Positions 1 through 8,523 are shown, counted from the stretch's first letter. The stretch: 64,000 nt of DNA from Rugamonas apoptosis (GCF_014042355.1 NZ_JACEZU010000007.1:62001-126000); one strand, 5' to 3'. The notes: generated from the letters alone by a model not told the origin. Translations and numbers: made by a program.

Positions 1-1283
1 AGGCTGTTGGGGACGGTGGGCATCACCATCGGGTACTGGCTCACGTCCAGCTTCACGTCGGGCGCCTTGGGGAAAAAGTCCAGCGCCACGTACAACTGGC
101 CGGTCAGCAGATTGCCAGTGCGCAGTTGGGCGCGCAGGCCACGGCTCACCATGCGCTCCAGCACGGCCTGGCCGGCGTTGCGGTCCGGGTCGGCCGCCAT
201 CGCCTGCTGGAAGCGCTTGCCCAAACGCTCGGGGTACATATCCACCGTAACGGGCATGCGGAAGCTCTTCCTGGCCGGGTCGTATTCGACGCCGACCGAA
301 CGCACCTCACCCAGCACGATACCGCGGAAGTCCACCGTCGCCCCCGGCGACAGGCCGCGCAGCGACTGGTCGAAATACAGCACGGTGGTGATCGGCAGGC
401 CATCCGGCTCGCGCATGGCGCTGGCCTGGTCCGGCGCCAGCGCGAAGCTGGTGCCCGACGGCGCGGCCGCTTCCGGCTTTTGCCCGCTGATGGATTCGAA
501 TGCTATGCCCCCCACCAGCAGCGCCGTCAGCGACTGAGTATTGAGCTTGAAACCGGTCGAATCAAGCCGCACGTCCACGCCGCTGGCATGCCACCAGCGC
601 GTGTTCACGCCCACGTAACGGTCGTACGGGGCGTTGACGAACACCGTCATGGCCACGCCGCGCCCCTTGTCGTCCAGGTCGAAGCCGATCACCTGCCCGA
701 CCTGGATGCGGCGGTAGAACACGGGCGAGCCAACGTCGATCGAGCCCAGGCTCTCGCCGTGCAGCGTGAACTGGCTGCCCTTCTGGTCGCCCGTCACCTG
801 CGGCACCCGTTCCAGTCCCGTGAACTCGTCGCGGGTGGCGGCGGATTTGCCGGCGTCCACGCCGATGTAGGCGCCCGACAGCAGCGTGTTCAGGCCCGAC
901 ACCCCGCTCGCCCCTACCCGCGGGCGCACCACCCAGAAGCGTGTGTCCTCGGCCGTGAAGCGCTTGGCTTCCTTGCTCATGTCGATCGTCACCAGCACCT
1001 TCGACAGGTCGGGCGACAGCGAGATGGCGCGTACCAGGCCGATATCGACGTCCTTGTATTTGACCTTGGTCTTGCCCGGCTCCAGCCCGTCGCCCGTGCG
1101 GAAGCTGACCACCACGGTGGGGCCCTGGTCCAGTATCGACTTGACCACCAGTGTGGCGCCGATCAACGCGGCCAGCAGAGGCACCAGCCACACCAGCGAA
1201 GGCAGCCAGCGGCTGGCCTTTTCCACCACGGGCGCCGGCAGGTGGGTGTGGCCTGCTTCGGCGTCAGGGCCGGTTTCTTCCAT
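1..1283 (-). CDS. pqiB: Intermembrane transport protein PqiB (MlaD/MCE domains), 3' end cut by window
   Basis: The frame reads from ATG at 1283 to the window edge without a stop, giving about 427 residues of a family usually near 540. A short cytoplasmic N-terminus is followed by one membrane segment (about residues 24-42), then MCE/MlaD-type beta domains with the recurrent pattern of gain-of-function glycines (GLEPGKTKVKY, GLSPGATVDFRG). PqiB forms a periplasm-spanning hexameric tube thought to move lipids between the inner and outer membrane. The start overlaps the 3' end of pqiA by 20 bp, so the two are translationally coupled. A pqiC gene would be expected beyond the edge but cannot be seen. 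Confidence 0.9.
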   Translation of the reverse strand, partial: MEETGPDAEAGHTHLPAPVVEKASRWLPSLVWLVPLLAALIGATLVVKSILDQGPTVVVSFRTGDGLEPGKTKVKYKDVDIGLVRAISLSPDLSKVLVTIDMSKEAKRFTAEDTRFWVVRPRVGASGVSGLNTLLSGAYIGVDAGKSAATRDEFTGLERVPQVTGDQKGSQFTLHGESLGSIDVGSPVFYRRIQVGQVIGFDLDDKGRGVAMTVFVNAPYDRYVGVNTRWWHASGVDVRLDSTGFKLNTQSLTALLVGGIAFESISGQKPEAAAPSGTSFALAPDQASAMREPDGLPITTVLYFDQSLRGLSPGATVDFRGIVLGEVRSVGVEYDPARKSFRMPVTVDMYPERLGKRFQQAMAADPDRNAGQAVLERMVSRGLRAQLRTGNLLTGQLYVALDFFPKAPDVKLDVSQYPMVMPTVPNS

Positions 1284-2625
1284 CGTTTTCTCCATTCGCT
1301 CCAAGATGATCCCAGATCAGGCGCGGGTCGAACTGCATCGATGCCAGCATGGTCAGCACCACCACTGCGCAAAAAGCCAGCGCGCCGGGGCCGGCCGTGA
1401 TCACGGCCAGCGTCTGGAAGCGCACCAGCGCCACCGTCAGCGTGATAACGAAGATGTCGAGCATGGACCAGCGCCCCACCAGCTCCACCAGCCGGTACAG
1501 CACGGTGCGCTGCAACGGCCGCCAGCGCGAGCGGCGCTGCGCCGTCCACGCCAGCAAGGACAGCGCGGCCAGCTTCAGCACCGGCACCACGATACTTGCG
1601 ATGAAGATGATGGCCGCCAGCGCCGGCGAGCCGCTGTGCCAGAAATAGATCACGCCGCTGATGATGGTGTCGTCTTCCTTGCCGAACAGGGAGTGGGTGT
1701 ACATCACGGGCAGCAGGTTGGCCGGAATGTAGAGGATGGCGGCGGCCAGCAGTAGCGCCCAGGTGCGGGCCACGCTGTCGGGCCGGCGGCGGTGCAGGGC
1801 CGCGCCGCAGCGCGCGCAACGCTGCTGCCCGTTCCCGTTCCCGTTCCCTTGCCCGTGCTGGTGCCCGTGCTGGTGCCCGTACTGGTGCTGCTGCCCGTGC
1901 CCGTGCTGGTGCTGGCGCTGGCCCCGGTCCTCCGCCACCAGTCCACAGGCATGGCAGGTCAGCGTGGGCACCCCGCCGGCCAGCACGGTGGCCGGCGCGG
2001 GCAGCGCGGCCCCGCGCGCGCGGGCCTGCTCGTCGGCCAGATTCCACAGGATACGCGGGTCGAACGCGGTGACGATGGCCAGCATCAACGTGAGCGCGCC
2101 AAAGGCGAACAGGCCCGCCTGCGGCTCCACTTGCGCCAGGCTGGTCATCTTGACGACCGTGATCAGGATGCCGATCATCAGCACCTCCGTCATGCCCCAG
2201 TGGCGCGCCGCGCGGACGGCGCGCAACAGCCGGTGCAGGCCCGGTGGCTGCTGGCCGGCGCGCAGGCTGAGCGTGACGTACAAGAGGCTGCCCAGTTCCA
2301 CGGCCGGCAGCAATATGGTGCACAGGAAGACGATGGCCGCCACCACCTGCATATTCTCGTTCCACAGCACACGAATGGCGCCCAACAGCGTGGCGCTGGA
2401 ACGCAGGCCGTTGACCTCCAGTTTAACGATGGGGAACAGTTGGGCGATCAGGAAGGTGAGCGCGGCGCCCAGTACCAAGGCCGCCATGCGGTTGGCATCG
2501 GAGGCGATGCCGCGATAGAGGACGGAACGGCAGCGCACGCAGCGCGCCTTCTGGCGCGGCGCGAGCGGGTGCCGGCGATGCAGCTTCCCGCAGTCATGAC
2601 AGCTGATCAGTTCGTATCGATGCAC
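1264..2625 (-). CDS. pqiA: Paraquat-inducible protein A, with His/Gln/Gly-rich insert in the second zinc ribbon
   Basis: This is an inner-membrane partner of PqiB with two PqiA modules. Each module has a CxxC zinc ribbon (CHDC...CVRC, then CHAC...CARC) followed by about four membrane helices. I place the start at GTG 2625, because GAGAG lies 5 nt upstream; the alternative ATG at 2655 has no visible ribosome site. The second ribbon is unusual: about 35 residues rich in His, Gln, Gly and Asn sit between its two CxxC pairs. They are encoded by 6/12-bp tandem repeats at about 1826-1924. The gene precedes and overlaps pqiB. The family assignment is clear; any effect of the insert is unknown. Confidence 0.9.
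   Translation of the reverse strand: MHRYELISCHDCGKLHRRHPLAPRQKARCVRCRSVLYRGIASDANRMAALVLGAALTFLIAQLFPIVKLEVNGLRSSATLLGAIRVLWNENMQVVAAIVFLCTILLPAVELGSLLYVTLSLRAGQQPPGLHRLLRAVRAARHWGMTEVLMIGILITVVKMTSLAQVEPQAGLFAFGALTLMLAIVTAFDPRILWNLADEQARARGAALPAPATVLAGGVPTLTCHACGLVAEDRGQRQHQHGHGQQHQYGHQHGHQHGQGNGNGNGQQRCARCGAALHRRRPDSVARTWALLLAAAILYIPANLLPVMYTHSLFGKEDDTIISGVIYFWHSGSPALAAIIFIASIVVPVLKLAALSLLAWTAQRRSRWRPLQRTVLYRLVELVGRWSMLDIFVITLTVALVRFQTLAVITAGPGALAFCAVVVLTMLASMQFDPRLIWDHLGANGENDGRNRP
1826..1924 (-). repeat. Coding microsatellite in pqiA (6- and 12-bp units)
   Basis: On the plus strand CCCGTT recurs three times, then CCCGTGCTGGTG recurs with small changes. On the coding strand this gives Asn-Gly repeats followed by Gln-His-Gly-His repeats inside the second PqiA zinc ribbon. 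Units of 6 and 12 bp keep the frame if copy number changes, so length variation between strains is likely. That last point is inference. Confidence 0.8.
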
Positions 2626-2778
2626 GGGTACTCTCAGGCTGGGTCCAGCATGCATGATACGACAAGCGGCCGCGCCACGGTGCGGCAGATATCGGAACGA
2701 TTGGCCCTGATGCGCCGCGCTGCTGCTGCGGGCACCGGGCGTCGTGCGGCAGGCGGCAGGCGCCGCCGCGCTATTGGC

Positions 2779-4011
2779 TTACGCGGCCAGGAAATCGAAC
2801 AGCGTCATGGCCACCACCTTGGTCGCCTTGCGCAAGTCTTCCAGCAGCAGCCGTTCATCGGCCTTCTTGGCGTTCGATTCGGGCACGGTGCGGGGGCCGG
2901 CGCCGTACAGCACGGCCGGAATGCCCTGCTCGCCATACAGGCGCGCGTCCGCGTACAGGGGCGTGCCCTGGGCCGGGATGTCCTCGCCAATCACGGTCTT
3001 GGCATTGCGCTGGAGATTGGCCACCAGCTTTTCGCCGCCGGGCAGTGGGCGCAGCGCGTGCGACAGCAGCAAACGCTTGATCTCGATCCGGATGCCCGGC
3101 TCGCCGCGCACGGCGTCCTCGATCAGGGCCCGCACCTGGGCCTCCACAACGACCGGGTCTTCTTCCGGGATCATGCGACGGTCCATCTTCATCACCACTT
3201 TGCCCGGCACCACGTTGGTGTTGGTGCCGCCGTCGATGCGGCCAACCAGCATGGTGGGCGAGTCGATCCCGGGCACCTCGGATTTGACCTTTTTCAGTTC
3301 AGGCAATTGGCCGTAGATGGCGTTGAGGATTTTGGTGGCCGCCTGCAACGCGTCGTGCCCCGTCTCCGGCATGGCGCCGTGGCCGGACTTGCCGTGCACG
3401 GTGATCTCCAGTTGCAAACAGGCGTTATGGGCGGTGACGATGTTGTAGCTGAAGCCGGCCGCGATGACGAAGTCCGGCTTGGTCAGCTTCTGCTGCAACA
3501 GCCAGCCCGGTCCCAGCAAGCCGCCGAATTCCTCGTCGTAGGTGAAGTGCAGTTCCAGTCCGCCCTTGAGCGGCACGCCCAATGCTTCCAGCGCGCGCAC
3601 GGCGAAGATGTAGGTGGCGAAGTCGCACTTGGAAACGGCGGCGGCACGGCCATAGATGTAGCCGTTGTCGATCACGCCGCCGTACGGTGGGTAGGTCCAA
3701 TTGTCGCCCGGCGGCACCACGTCGCCATGCGCGTTCAGGGCCACGGTCGGGCCGCCTGGCTGGTAGGGGCGGCGCACGATCAGGTTGGTGATGGATTCCA
3801 TACCGTAGTCGCGCACCTCGGCGCTGGGCACGGCGTGCTTTTCCGCCTGCCAGCCATAGGCCTTGACCAGTTCCGCCACCATGTCCGCATGGGGCGCGTT
3901 GTTGCCGGGCGGGGTGTCGGTAGGGACGCGCAGCACTTGCTGCAGCACGCCCACTTGCTCGTCGAAATGGGCATCGATCCAGGCCGCCAGTTGTTCTTTT
4001 TGAGTGCTCAT
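2779..4011 (-). CDS. M20 family metallohydrolase (ArgE/DapE/dipeptidase group)
   Basis: The product has 410 residues and the M20 fold: HxD at H95/D97 (AHGDVVPPG), a DEE catalytic motif near 159-161 (TYDEEFGG), and a dimerisation lid starting near HGKSGHGAMPETGHD. The start at ATG 4011 has GGAG 9 nt upstream; a longer in-frame start at 4092 would run into puuD. Two family positions look altered. The bridging-Asp region reads AVSKCDF, and the usual C-terminal His of the AHxPxE motif appears as AKKADE. It lies 31 bp downstream of puuD on the same strand, so a role in purine degradation is possible. The substrate is unknown, and a dipeptidase or deacylase is equally likely. Confidence 0.8.
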   Translation of the reverse strand: MSTQKEQLAAWIDAHFDEQVGVLQQVLRVPTDTPPGNNAPHADMVAELVKAYGWQAEKHAVPSAEVRDYGMESITNLIVRRPYQPGGPTVALNAHGDVVPPGDNWTYPPYGGVIDNGYIYGRAAAVSKCDFATYIFAVRALEALGVPLKGGLELHFTYDEEFGGLLGPGWLLQQKLTKPDFVIAAGFSYNIVTAHNACLQLEITVHGKSGHGAMPETGHDALQAATKILNAIYGQLPELKKVKSEVPGIDSPTMLVGRIDGGTNTNVVPGKVVMKMDRRMIPEEDPVVVEAQVRALIEDAVRGEPGIRIEIKRLLLSHALRPLPGGEKLVANLQRNAKTVIGEDIPAQGTPLYADARLYGEQGIPAVLYGAGPRTVPESNAKKADERLLLEDLRKATKVVAMTLFDFLAA

Positions 4012-4042
4012 TGCGCAGTTCTCCGTATTGGGTTTGGCGCGC

Positions 4043-5260
4043 TTACTTGGCGCCGGATTCGTACCAGGCCGCGATGGTGGCCCGTTCCGCATCCGTCATA
4101 TTGGTCAGGTTCCCGATCGGCATGGCCTTGAGCTGGACGGCCTGCTTGTAGATCTTTTCGGCGCTCTGGTGGATCTGCTGGTCGGTGTCGAGCACCATGC
4201 CCAGCGGCGCCGTGGCGAAACCGGGCTGGGTAGGATGGGCCGAATGGCAGCTCGCGCAGCGCTGGCCGATGACGGCCTTGACGCTGTTGAACGCGGCGGC
4301 CGGATCGGCCGCCGGCGCCACCGCCACTGGCGCGGGCGGCGCGATGGTCACGGCCACGCCCAGCAACAGGGCCACGCCGGCCACGGGATAACGCCATTCC
4401 ACGCGACCCTTGTGGCGCAGGTTGAAGAAGTGGCGGATCAACACACCGGCCGCCATGACGAAGGCCAGCACCAGCCAGGCATGGTCGTTCCGGTAGGTCA
4501 TCGCGTAGTGATTGCTGATCATGATGAACAGCACCGGCAGCGTGAAATAGTTATTGTGGACGCTGCGTTGCTTGGCCTTCTGGCCATGCCTGGGATCGGG
4601 CAGGCCGCCGGCCTGCATGGCTTCGACCATCTTGCGCTGGCCGGGGATGATCAGCATCAGCACATTGCCTACCATGATGGTGCCGATCAGCGCACCCACG
4701 TGGATGTAGGCGGCGCGCCCGCTCAGCACATGGGTCAGGCCATAGGCGGCGGCGACGATCAGCACGAAGACCACGATCCCGAACGGCAGCTCGCGCTGGC
4801 CCAGCGGCGAGCGGCACAGCAGGTCGTACACGGTCCAGCCGGCGACCAGGGTACCGATGCCGATGCCGACCGCCTGCCAGCTGCCGATGTCGGCCACCTG
4901 CTTGTCGATCATCATGGCCTGGGCGTTGAAGTAGTAGGCGATGGTGAGCAGCGCGATGCCGGACAGCCAGGTGCTGTAAGCCTCCCATTTGAACCAGTGC
5001 AGTTCCTTGGGCAGTTCGGCCGGCGCCACCAGGTATTTTTGCGGGTTGTAGAAGCCACCGCCATGCACGGCCCACAGTTCGCCGGATACGCCCTTCTTGG
5101 CCAGCTCGGAGCCGGCTGCGGGCGGACGGATCGAATTGTCCAGCCAGACGAAGTAGAACGAGGCGCCGATCCATGCGATGCCGGTGATGACGTGCAGCCA
5201 GCGCACGATCAGGTTCAGCCACTCAAGGCCATACGGGATCAGATAGGCAAATGCGTCCAT
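4043..5260 (-). CDS. puuD: Urate hydroxylase PuuD (DUF989 membrane protein with C-terminal cytochrome c)
   Basis: The protein has 405 residues. The first roughly 300 carry about eight membrane helices with conserved His residues (RWLHVITGIAWIG, HYAMTYRN). They are followed by an Ala/Pro linker and a cytochrome c domain with haem motif CASCH at 335-339 and a likely Met ligand in LKAMPIGN. PuuD oxidises urate to 5-hydroxyisourate, an alternative to soluble uricase, and passes electrons through its own haem. The ATG at 5260 has AAGGAA upstream. It is followed by the M20 gene and transcribed away from a LysR gene. Xanthine dehydrogenase, uraH and allantoin genes are not in the window. Confidence 0.92.
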   Translation of the reverse strand: MDAFAYLIPYGLEWLNLIVRWLHVITGIAWIGASFYFVWLDNSIRPPAAGSELAKKGVSGELWAVHGGGFYNPQKYLVAPAELPKELHWFKWEAYSTWLSGIALLTIAYYFNAQAMMIDKQVADIGSWQAVGIGIGTLVAGWTVYDLLCRSPLGQRELPFGIVVFVLIVAAAYGLTHVLSGRAAYIHVGALIGTIMVGNVLMLIIPGQRKMVEAMQAGGLPDPRHGQKAKQRSVHNNYFTLPVLFIMISNHYAMTYRNDHAWLVLAFVMAAGVLIRHFFNLRHKGRVEWRYPVAGVALLLGVAVTIAPPAPVAVAPAADPAAAFNSVKAVIGQRCASCHSAHPTQPGFATAPLGMVLDTDQQIHQSAEKIYKQAVQLKAMPIGNLTNMTDAERATIAAWYESGAK

Positions 5261-5299
5261 GAATTCCTTGGGTAAGAGATGTGGCGAATTTACAGAAGA

Positions 5300-5310
5300 T
5301 AATCGTATTA
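5300..5310. promoter_or_regulatory. Candidate LysR operator between puuD and lysR
   Basis: TAATCGTATTA is a short dyad with the T-N(x)-A geometry typical of LysR boxes. It lies centrally in the 109-bp AT-rich divergent region between puuD and the LysR gene. It is a pattern match only. Confidence 0.35.
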
Positions 5311-5369
5311 GGTTCCGGCAACATGAAGATTAGAGTATATTCAACATAACGTCTAACATATATTGCCCC

Positions 5370-6305
5370 ATGCCAGCCCTGCCGCAACACCTCGACCTGC
5401 ACCTGATCCGCATCCTTTATATGCTGCTGGTGGAGAAGAACGTGTCGCGCGTGGCGCTCAAGCTCAATCAGCCGCAGCCTTCCATTTCCGCGTCGCTGCG
5501 CAAGCTGCGCGAACTGACGGGCGATCCCTTGCTGGTGCGCGGCGCGCGCGGCATGGTGCCGACCCAGCACGGCGAAAGCCTGCTGGCGCCGGCCAAGCGC
5601 ATCCTCGACGAAACGGAGAACCTGTTCGTCAAGAAGACGCCGTTCGTGCCGCAGGAAGAGGCGCGCGTGTTCCACATCGCCGCGCCCGATTACCTGGACA
5701 GCCAGTTCCTGCCCAATGTGGTGGCCCTGCTGCGACGGGGCTCGCCGCTGAGCCGCATCAAGATCCACAGCCTGGGGCCGGGCTCGGACTACATCCGCCT
5801 GCTGTCGGATGGCGACATGGACCTGGTGATCGCCAACTGGGACGAACCGCCCGAGCACCTGCACATGTCCAAGCTGTTCGAAGATCCCATCATCTGCACC
5901 ATGCGCGCCGATTGCCCATACGCGATGCGCACCGGCAGCGAGGACATGACGCTGTCCGATTATCTGACCCTGCCGCACGTGCGGCCCACGCAGATGCTGC
6001 CCGGTTACCACGGCGTGGTCGACTCGTTCCTTGAATCGCAAGGCATGCAGCGCAACGTGATGGTGGAATCGGCTTACTTCGGCTTGATCCCCTACATGCT
6101 GACCCAGACCGATCTGGTATTGACCACGGGCCGCCAGTTCGTGCGCTACTACGAGCGCAACCTGCCGCTCAAGACGTTCGCGGTGCCCGTCAAATTCCCG
6201 GCCATGCGTTTTTACCAGCTGTGGCACGAACGCGTGCACCAGGCGCCGGAGCACAAATGGTTGCGCGATCAGGTCAGCGCGGCGGCGCGCACGCTGCAGA
6301 AGTAA
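5370..6305 (+). CDS. LysR-family transcriptional regulator, probable puuD regulator
   Basis: The product has 311 residues with an N-terminal winged helix-turn-helix (about 8-66, KNVSRVALKLNQPQPSISASL) and a periplasmic-binding-like effector domain (about 90-305). The ATG at 5370 is the first in the frame; no strong Shine-Dalgarno site is visible. It is divergent from puuD across about 110 bp, the classic arrangement for a LysR activator of its neighbour. The effector may be urate or a purine intermediate, which is inference from position. The effector half resembles the NodD/SyrM-like subgroup, so a precise target cannot be read from sequence. Confidence 0.88.
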   Translation: MPALPQHLDLHLIRILYMLLVEKNVSRVALKLNQPQPSISASLRKLRELTGDPLLVRGARGMVPTQHGESLLAPAKRILDETENLFVKKTPFVPQEEARVFHIAAPDYLDSQFLPNVVALLRRGSPLSRIKIHSLGPGSDYIRLLSDGDMDLVIANWDEPPEHLHMSKLFEDPIICTMRADCPYAMRTGSEDMTLSDYLTLPHVRPTQMLPGYHGVVDSFLESQGMQRNVMVESAYFGLIPYMLTQTDLVLTTGRQFVRYYERNLPLKTFAVPVKFPAMRFYQLWHERVHQAPEHKWLRDQVSAAARTLQK

Positions 6306-6427
6306 GCGGCGTTCATCATCGGCGGCATATAGCCGCTATGCATTCCACACATTTTTTTCCGCGTCCGATGCAATGGCGCGACACCGCGGCCTGACGTTTC
6401 AGGTTATGGCGCGCCGTGGCTGACAAG

Positions 6428-6952
6428 CTAGTTGCACTTGCCCCGCAACTTGGCCACGGCCACGAACGGCAGTGCCAGCAGGCCGGCAAAAATGAGCGTG
6501 GGTTGGAACTTCAAGCCATCGGAATGCAAGCAGTCGGGTATCCTGGCCTCATTGAAGGCGGAGGACAGGACGTCGGCCTCCGCGCTGCCCCGATACACCA
6601 CGCCACCGGGCGCCACGCCCGGTTGCATCTGCTTGTTGGCCACGTCCTGGCGCTCGGCGGCGGCCTGGCGGTCGGCTTCCACCAGCGTCTCATGGATCGC
6701 CTCGCGGATCGCAGCCTCGGTTAACGGTGGATGGCTGGCGGCGGGGGCCGGTGCGAATGGGTCAGGGACGGCTGTCCCATCGCTGTGAGCGGGCGCGGGT
6801 ACAGATGCGGGCGCAAGTGCGGGTGCGGGTACGGGTACGGGTGCGGGTATGGGTGCGGGTGCGGGCGCTGGTATGGAGGGCGGCGCGGCGCAGACCGCAC
6901 AGGTGAAAGCGGACATTGTAATCACGGCACAAACCTGGGCCAGACGTCGCAT
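6428..6952 (-). CDS. Exported hypothetical protein with Pro-Ala linker and C-terminal membrane helix
   Basis: I do not recognise this family. From ATG 6952 the product is about 174 residues. It has a signal peptide ending near TCAVCA, then a Pro-Ala-Val-rich stretch coded by GGGTGC/GGGTAC-like hexamers (about 6800-6875), a charged helical part (REAIHETLVEADRQAAAERQ), and a C-terminal hydrophobic helix before a short basic tail. A GTG at 7003 would lengthen it by 17 residues, but a strong promoter just upstream puts the transcript start near 7003, so the later ATG is preferred. It is likely anchored by its C-terminus or both ends. Function is unknown. Confidence 0.65.
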   Translation of the reverse strand: MRRLAQVCAVITMSAFTCAVCAAPPSIPAPAPAPIPAPVPVPAPALAPASVPAPAHSDGTAVPDPFAPAPAASHPPLTEAAIREAIHETLVEADRQAAAERQDVANKQMQPGVAPGGVVYRGSAEADVLSSAFNEARIPDCLHSDGLKFQPTLIFAGLLALPFVAVAKLRGKCN

Positions 6953-7010
6953 AAGGATCACGAGCAATTTAGGCCGCGCGACGACGCCGCGCACACGAGC
7001 CACGTTTCAC

Positions 7011-7040
7011 TATATAACCCGGGCTGGCATTGGTTGTCAA
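7011..7040 (-). promoter_or_regulatory. Sigma-70 promoter for the 6428-6952 gene
   Basis: On the minus strand TTGACA (7035-7040) is followed after 18 bp by TATATA (7011-7016). Transcription would begin at about 7003-7005. This makes the GTG at 7003 an unlikely start and favours the ATG at 6952. Confidence 0.7.
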
Positions 7041-7089
7041 AAATAACATGTTGTTACAATCCGCTGAGGTGGCAGAACTGCCCCGCACC

Positions 7090-7228
7090 AGATATGCGAT
7101 TTAAAAATAATGCTTATTGGAAATAAAAATTAGCTTTGCATTCCGCGACACCGCATAATGCACCTGTCTCCTCCAACTCCGTAAGAAGAATTGGATTTCA
7201 CCCGCCAACATTGGCGGGTTTTTTTTGC
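7090..7228 (+). repeat. Triplicated intergenic repeat, copy 1 (promoter plus small-RNA unit)
   Basis: This 139-bp block recurs at 8524-8662 and 9566-9703. It starts AGATATGCGA, continues AT-rich, and carries a conserved -35-like TTAGCT (7130-7135), an 18-bp spacer and -10 CATAAT (7154-7159), and ends in a terminator hairpin with a T tract. Copy 1 is the most diverged of the three. Confidence 0.85.
7166..7226 (+). ncRNA. Predicted ~61-nt small RNA, copy 1
   Basis: The start is estimated 7 nt after the -10 box. The transcript would begin with a CUCCUCC anti-Shine-Dalgarno-like motif, then a weak hairpin (UCCAA/UUGGA), then a GC stem CCCGCCAA/TTGGCGGG (7201-7218) followed by eight T residues, which is a standard intrinsic terminator. 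No conserved reading frame is visible. Conservation of promoter, body and terminator in three copies supports an RNA gene. I do not recognise the family. Confidence 0.6.
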
Positions 7229-7261
7229 CTTGTCTCGTGCGTAAGCGGCGGCCAGCTGCTG

Positions 7262-8359
7262 CTACTGGGCCTTGGCCATGCCGGACATCAGGCGCATGAC
7301 CAGCTGGGTTTCCTGCTGCTCGGCGCCGGTCCCTTCGCCGGCATTGGCGACCACCAATACGCCGCTTTGGGTGTCCGGCGCCAGCGCCACCAAGGCGTTC
7401 CAGTGCCCGTTGGAACCGGCGTGCATCAATAGACGCATCGGTGCGTGAGCCGGCCAGTTGTTCTTCACCCCCCAGCCAAGGGCCGCGCCGGTTTTCCCTT
7501 GGGGCGCATGGAGGAATCGATAACCTTGCTGCGAAAGCAGTTTGCCCGCACCACGTTCACCCGCCATCTGGTCAAGCACGAACTTGGACCAATCCGCCAA
7601 ACTCATTTTCATGGTCGCGCCGGCAGGTGCAAAGAAAGGCGGGATGTCGGCGGTCCCTCCTGTCAGCGGCTTGCCGGCCTTATGACCGAGCACTTGGCCA
7701 TGACGCGAGGGCGCAGTATCGACCTGCATGCCGAGCGGAGCAAACACCTGTTCTTGCATCAGGTTTTCAAAGCTCTGGCCGGTGGCGCGTTCCGCAACGG
7801 CGGCGGCGATGATATAGCCGCTGTTGGAATATTGCGAGTCTGCGCGGACCGGGCCCACTGGCGCCTCGTTGAGCGCGCGCTGAACATATTCCATGCGCAG
7901 CACCGCCAGCGCGCGTCGGTCCTTGCGCGTGGCTTCGATGCGCTTCTCGTCACTGTTTGGCGGCAGGCCGGCGCGGTGCGAGAGCAGGTCAGCCAGCGTG
8001 ACGGACTGATATTCCGGCCGCATTGCGGTGTCGGGGAGCATCTCCTTGAGCGGTGCCTCCCAGGACAGTTTGCCCGTCTCGACCAGGCGCGCGATCAGGG
8101 TTGCAGTCATCGCCTTGGCGTCTGAGCCGATATGCCAATGGCTGGACAATTGCGCGTGCGCGGGGCTGCCTGCGGCACGCACGCCACGCACCGCTTGATC
8201 TTCAACTTTGCCGTCGCGCATGACCAGCACGGCCATTGCCGGGATGCTGCGATCTTTCAGGGCCGTGGCAAGTTGGGCGTCCAGCTCACCCGCGTTGGCG
8301 CTGCAAGTGATCAAAGCCATGGCCGCCACGGAATAGGCGCAGCAGAAGGTGGGCCGCAT
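7262..8359 (-). CDS. Serine hydrolase of the class C beta-lactamase / penicillin-binding-like family
   Basis: The product has 365 residues with a signal peptide (about 1-23, ending SANA). The active-site motifs are SDAK at 79-82 (nucleophile Ser and Lys), YSN at 177-179 and a C-terminal HAG near residue 315 in place of KTG. These fit the esterase/DD-peptidase-like branch rather than a resistance enzyme, and HxG is common in that branch. The enzyme would act in the periplasm on an ester, amide or D-amino-acid bond; the substrate is unknown. The gene stands alone on the minus strand between small-RNA repeat copies 1 and 2. Confidence 0.88.
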   Translation of the reverse strand: MRPTFCCAYSVAAMALITCSANAGELDAQLATALKDRSIPAMAVLVMRDGKVEDQAVRGVRAAGSPAHAQLSSHWHIGSDAKAMTATLIARLVETGKLSWEAPLKEMLPDTAMRPEYQSVTLADLLSHRAGLPPNSDEKRIEATRKDRRALAVLRMEYVQRALNEAPVGPVRADSQYSNSGYIIAAAVAERATGQSFENLMQEQVFAPLGMQVDTAPSRHGQVLGHKAGKPLTGGTADIPPFFAPAGATMKMSLADWSKFVLDQMAGERGAGKLLSQQGYRFLHAPQGKTGAALGWGVKNNWPAHAPMRLLMHAGSNGHWNALVALAPDTQSGVLVVANAGEGTGAEQQETQLVMRLMSGMAKAQ

Positions 8360-8523
8360 CGATAAGTCTCCTAATCAGGTTTTGAGGTGCCTCCAATGTA
8401 AAGCACTGTGTTTCCGTTGGGTTTGCATATGTGACAGGCGATGATTTTGCTGGCCTGGGATGCAAAAAAATGGCTCTTTGCGGATGAACGGGAAACTCCG
8501 CCTTGCCTCGGCGGCTCAAGCTC
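8360..8523. other. Upstream region of the serine hydrolase gene
   Basis: No gene is visible. On the minus strand the ATG at 8359 is preceded by AGGAGA. The segment contains a small GC hairpin (CCGCC...GGCGG near 8500-8512) but no clear promoter match. Repeat copy 2 begins directly after it. Confidence 0.4.

Noticed and set aside
1792-4131. Long open frame of 779 codons on the plus strand across pqiA and the M20 gene
   Set aside because: It is antisense to two well-supported genes, has low-complexity composition rich in His, Gln, Arg and Ala, and matches no family. GC-rich DNA gives many such frames; others (for example 4004-5275 plus, 30221-32710 plus) were left out for the same reason.
6306-6427. 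Terminator after the puuD-linked lysR
   Set aside because: GCGGC-ATATA-GCCGC is short and the T run is about 16 nt away; not convincing.
7100-7130. Fur-like box in the conserved AT-rich part of the repeat (AATAATGCTCAT)
   Set aside because: The match to the 19-bp Fur consensus is weak, so no regulator is assigned.
7262-8359. Antibiotic-resistance class C beta-lactamase
   Set aside because: SxxK and YSN are present but KTG is replaced by HAG and the sequence is distant from AmpC, which fits a general serine hydrolase.
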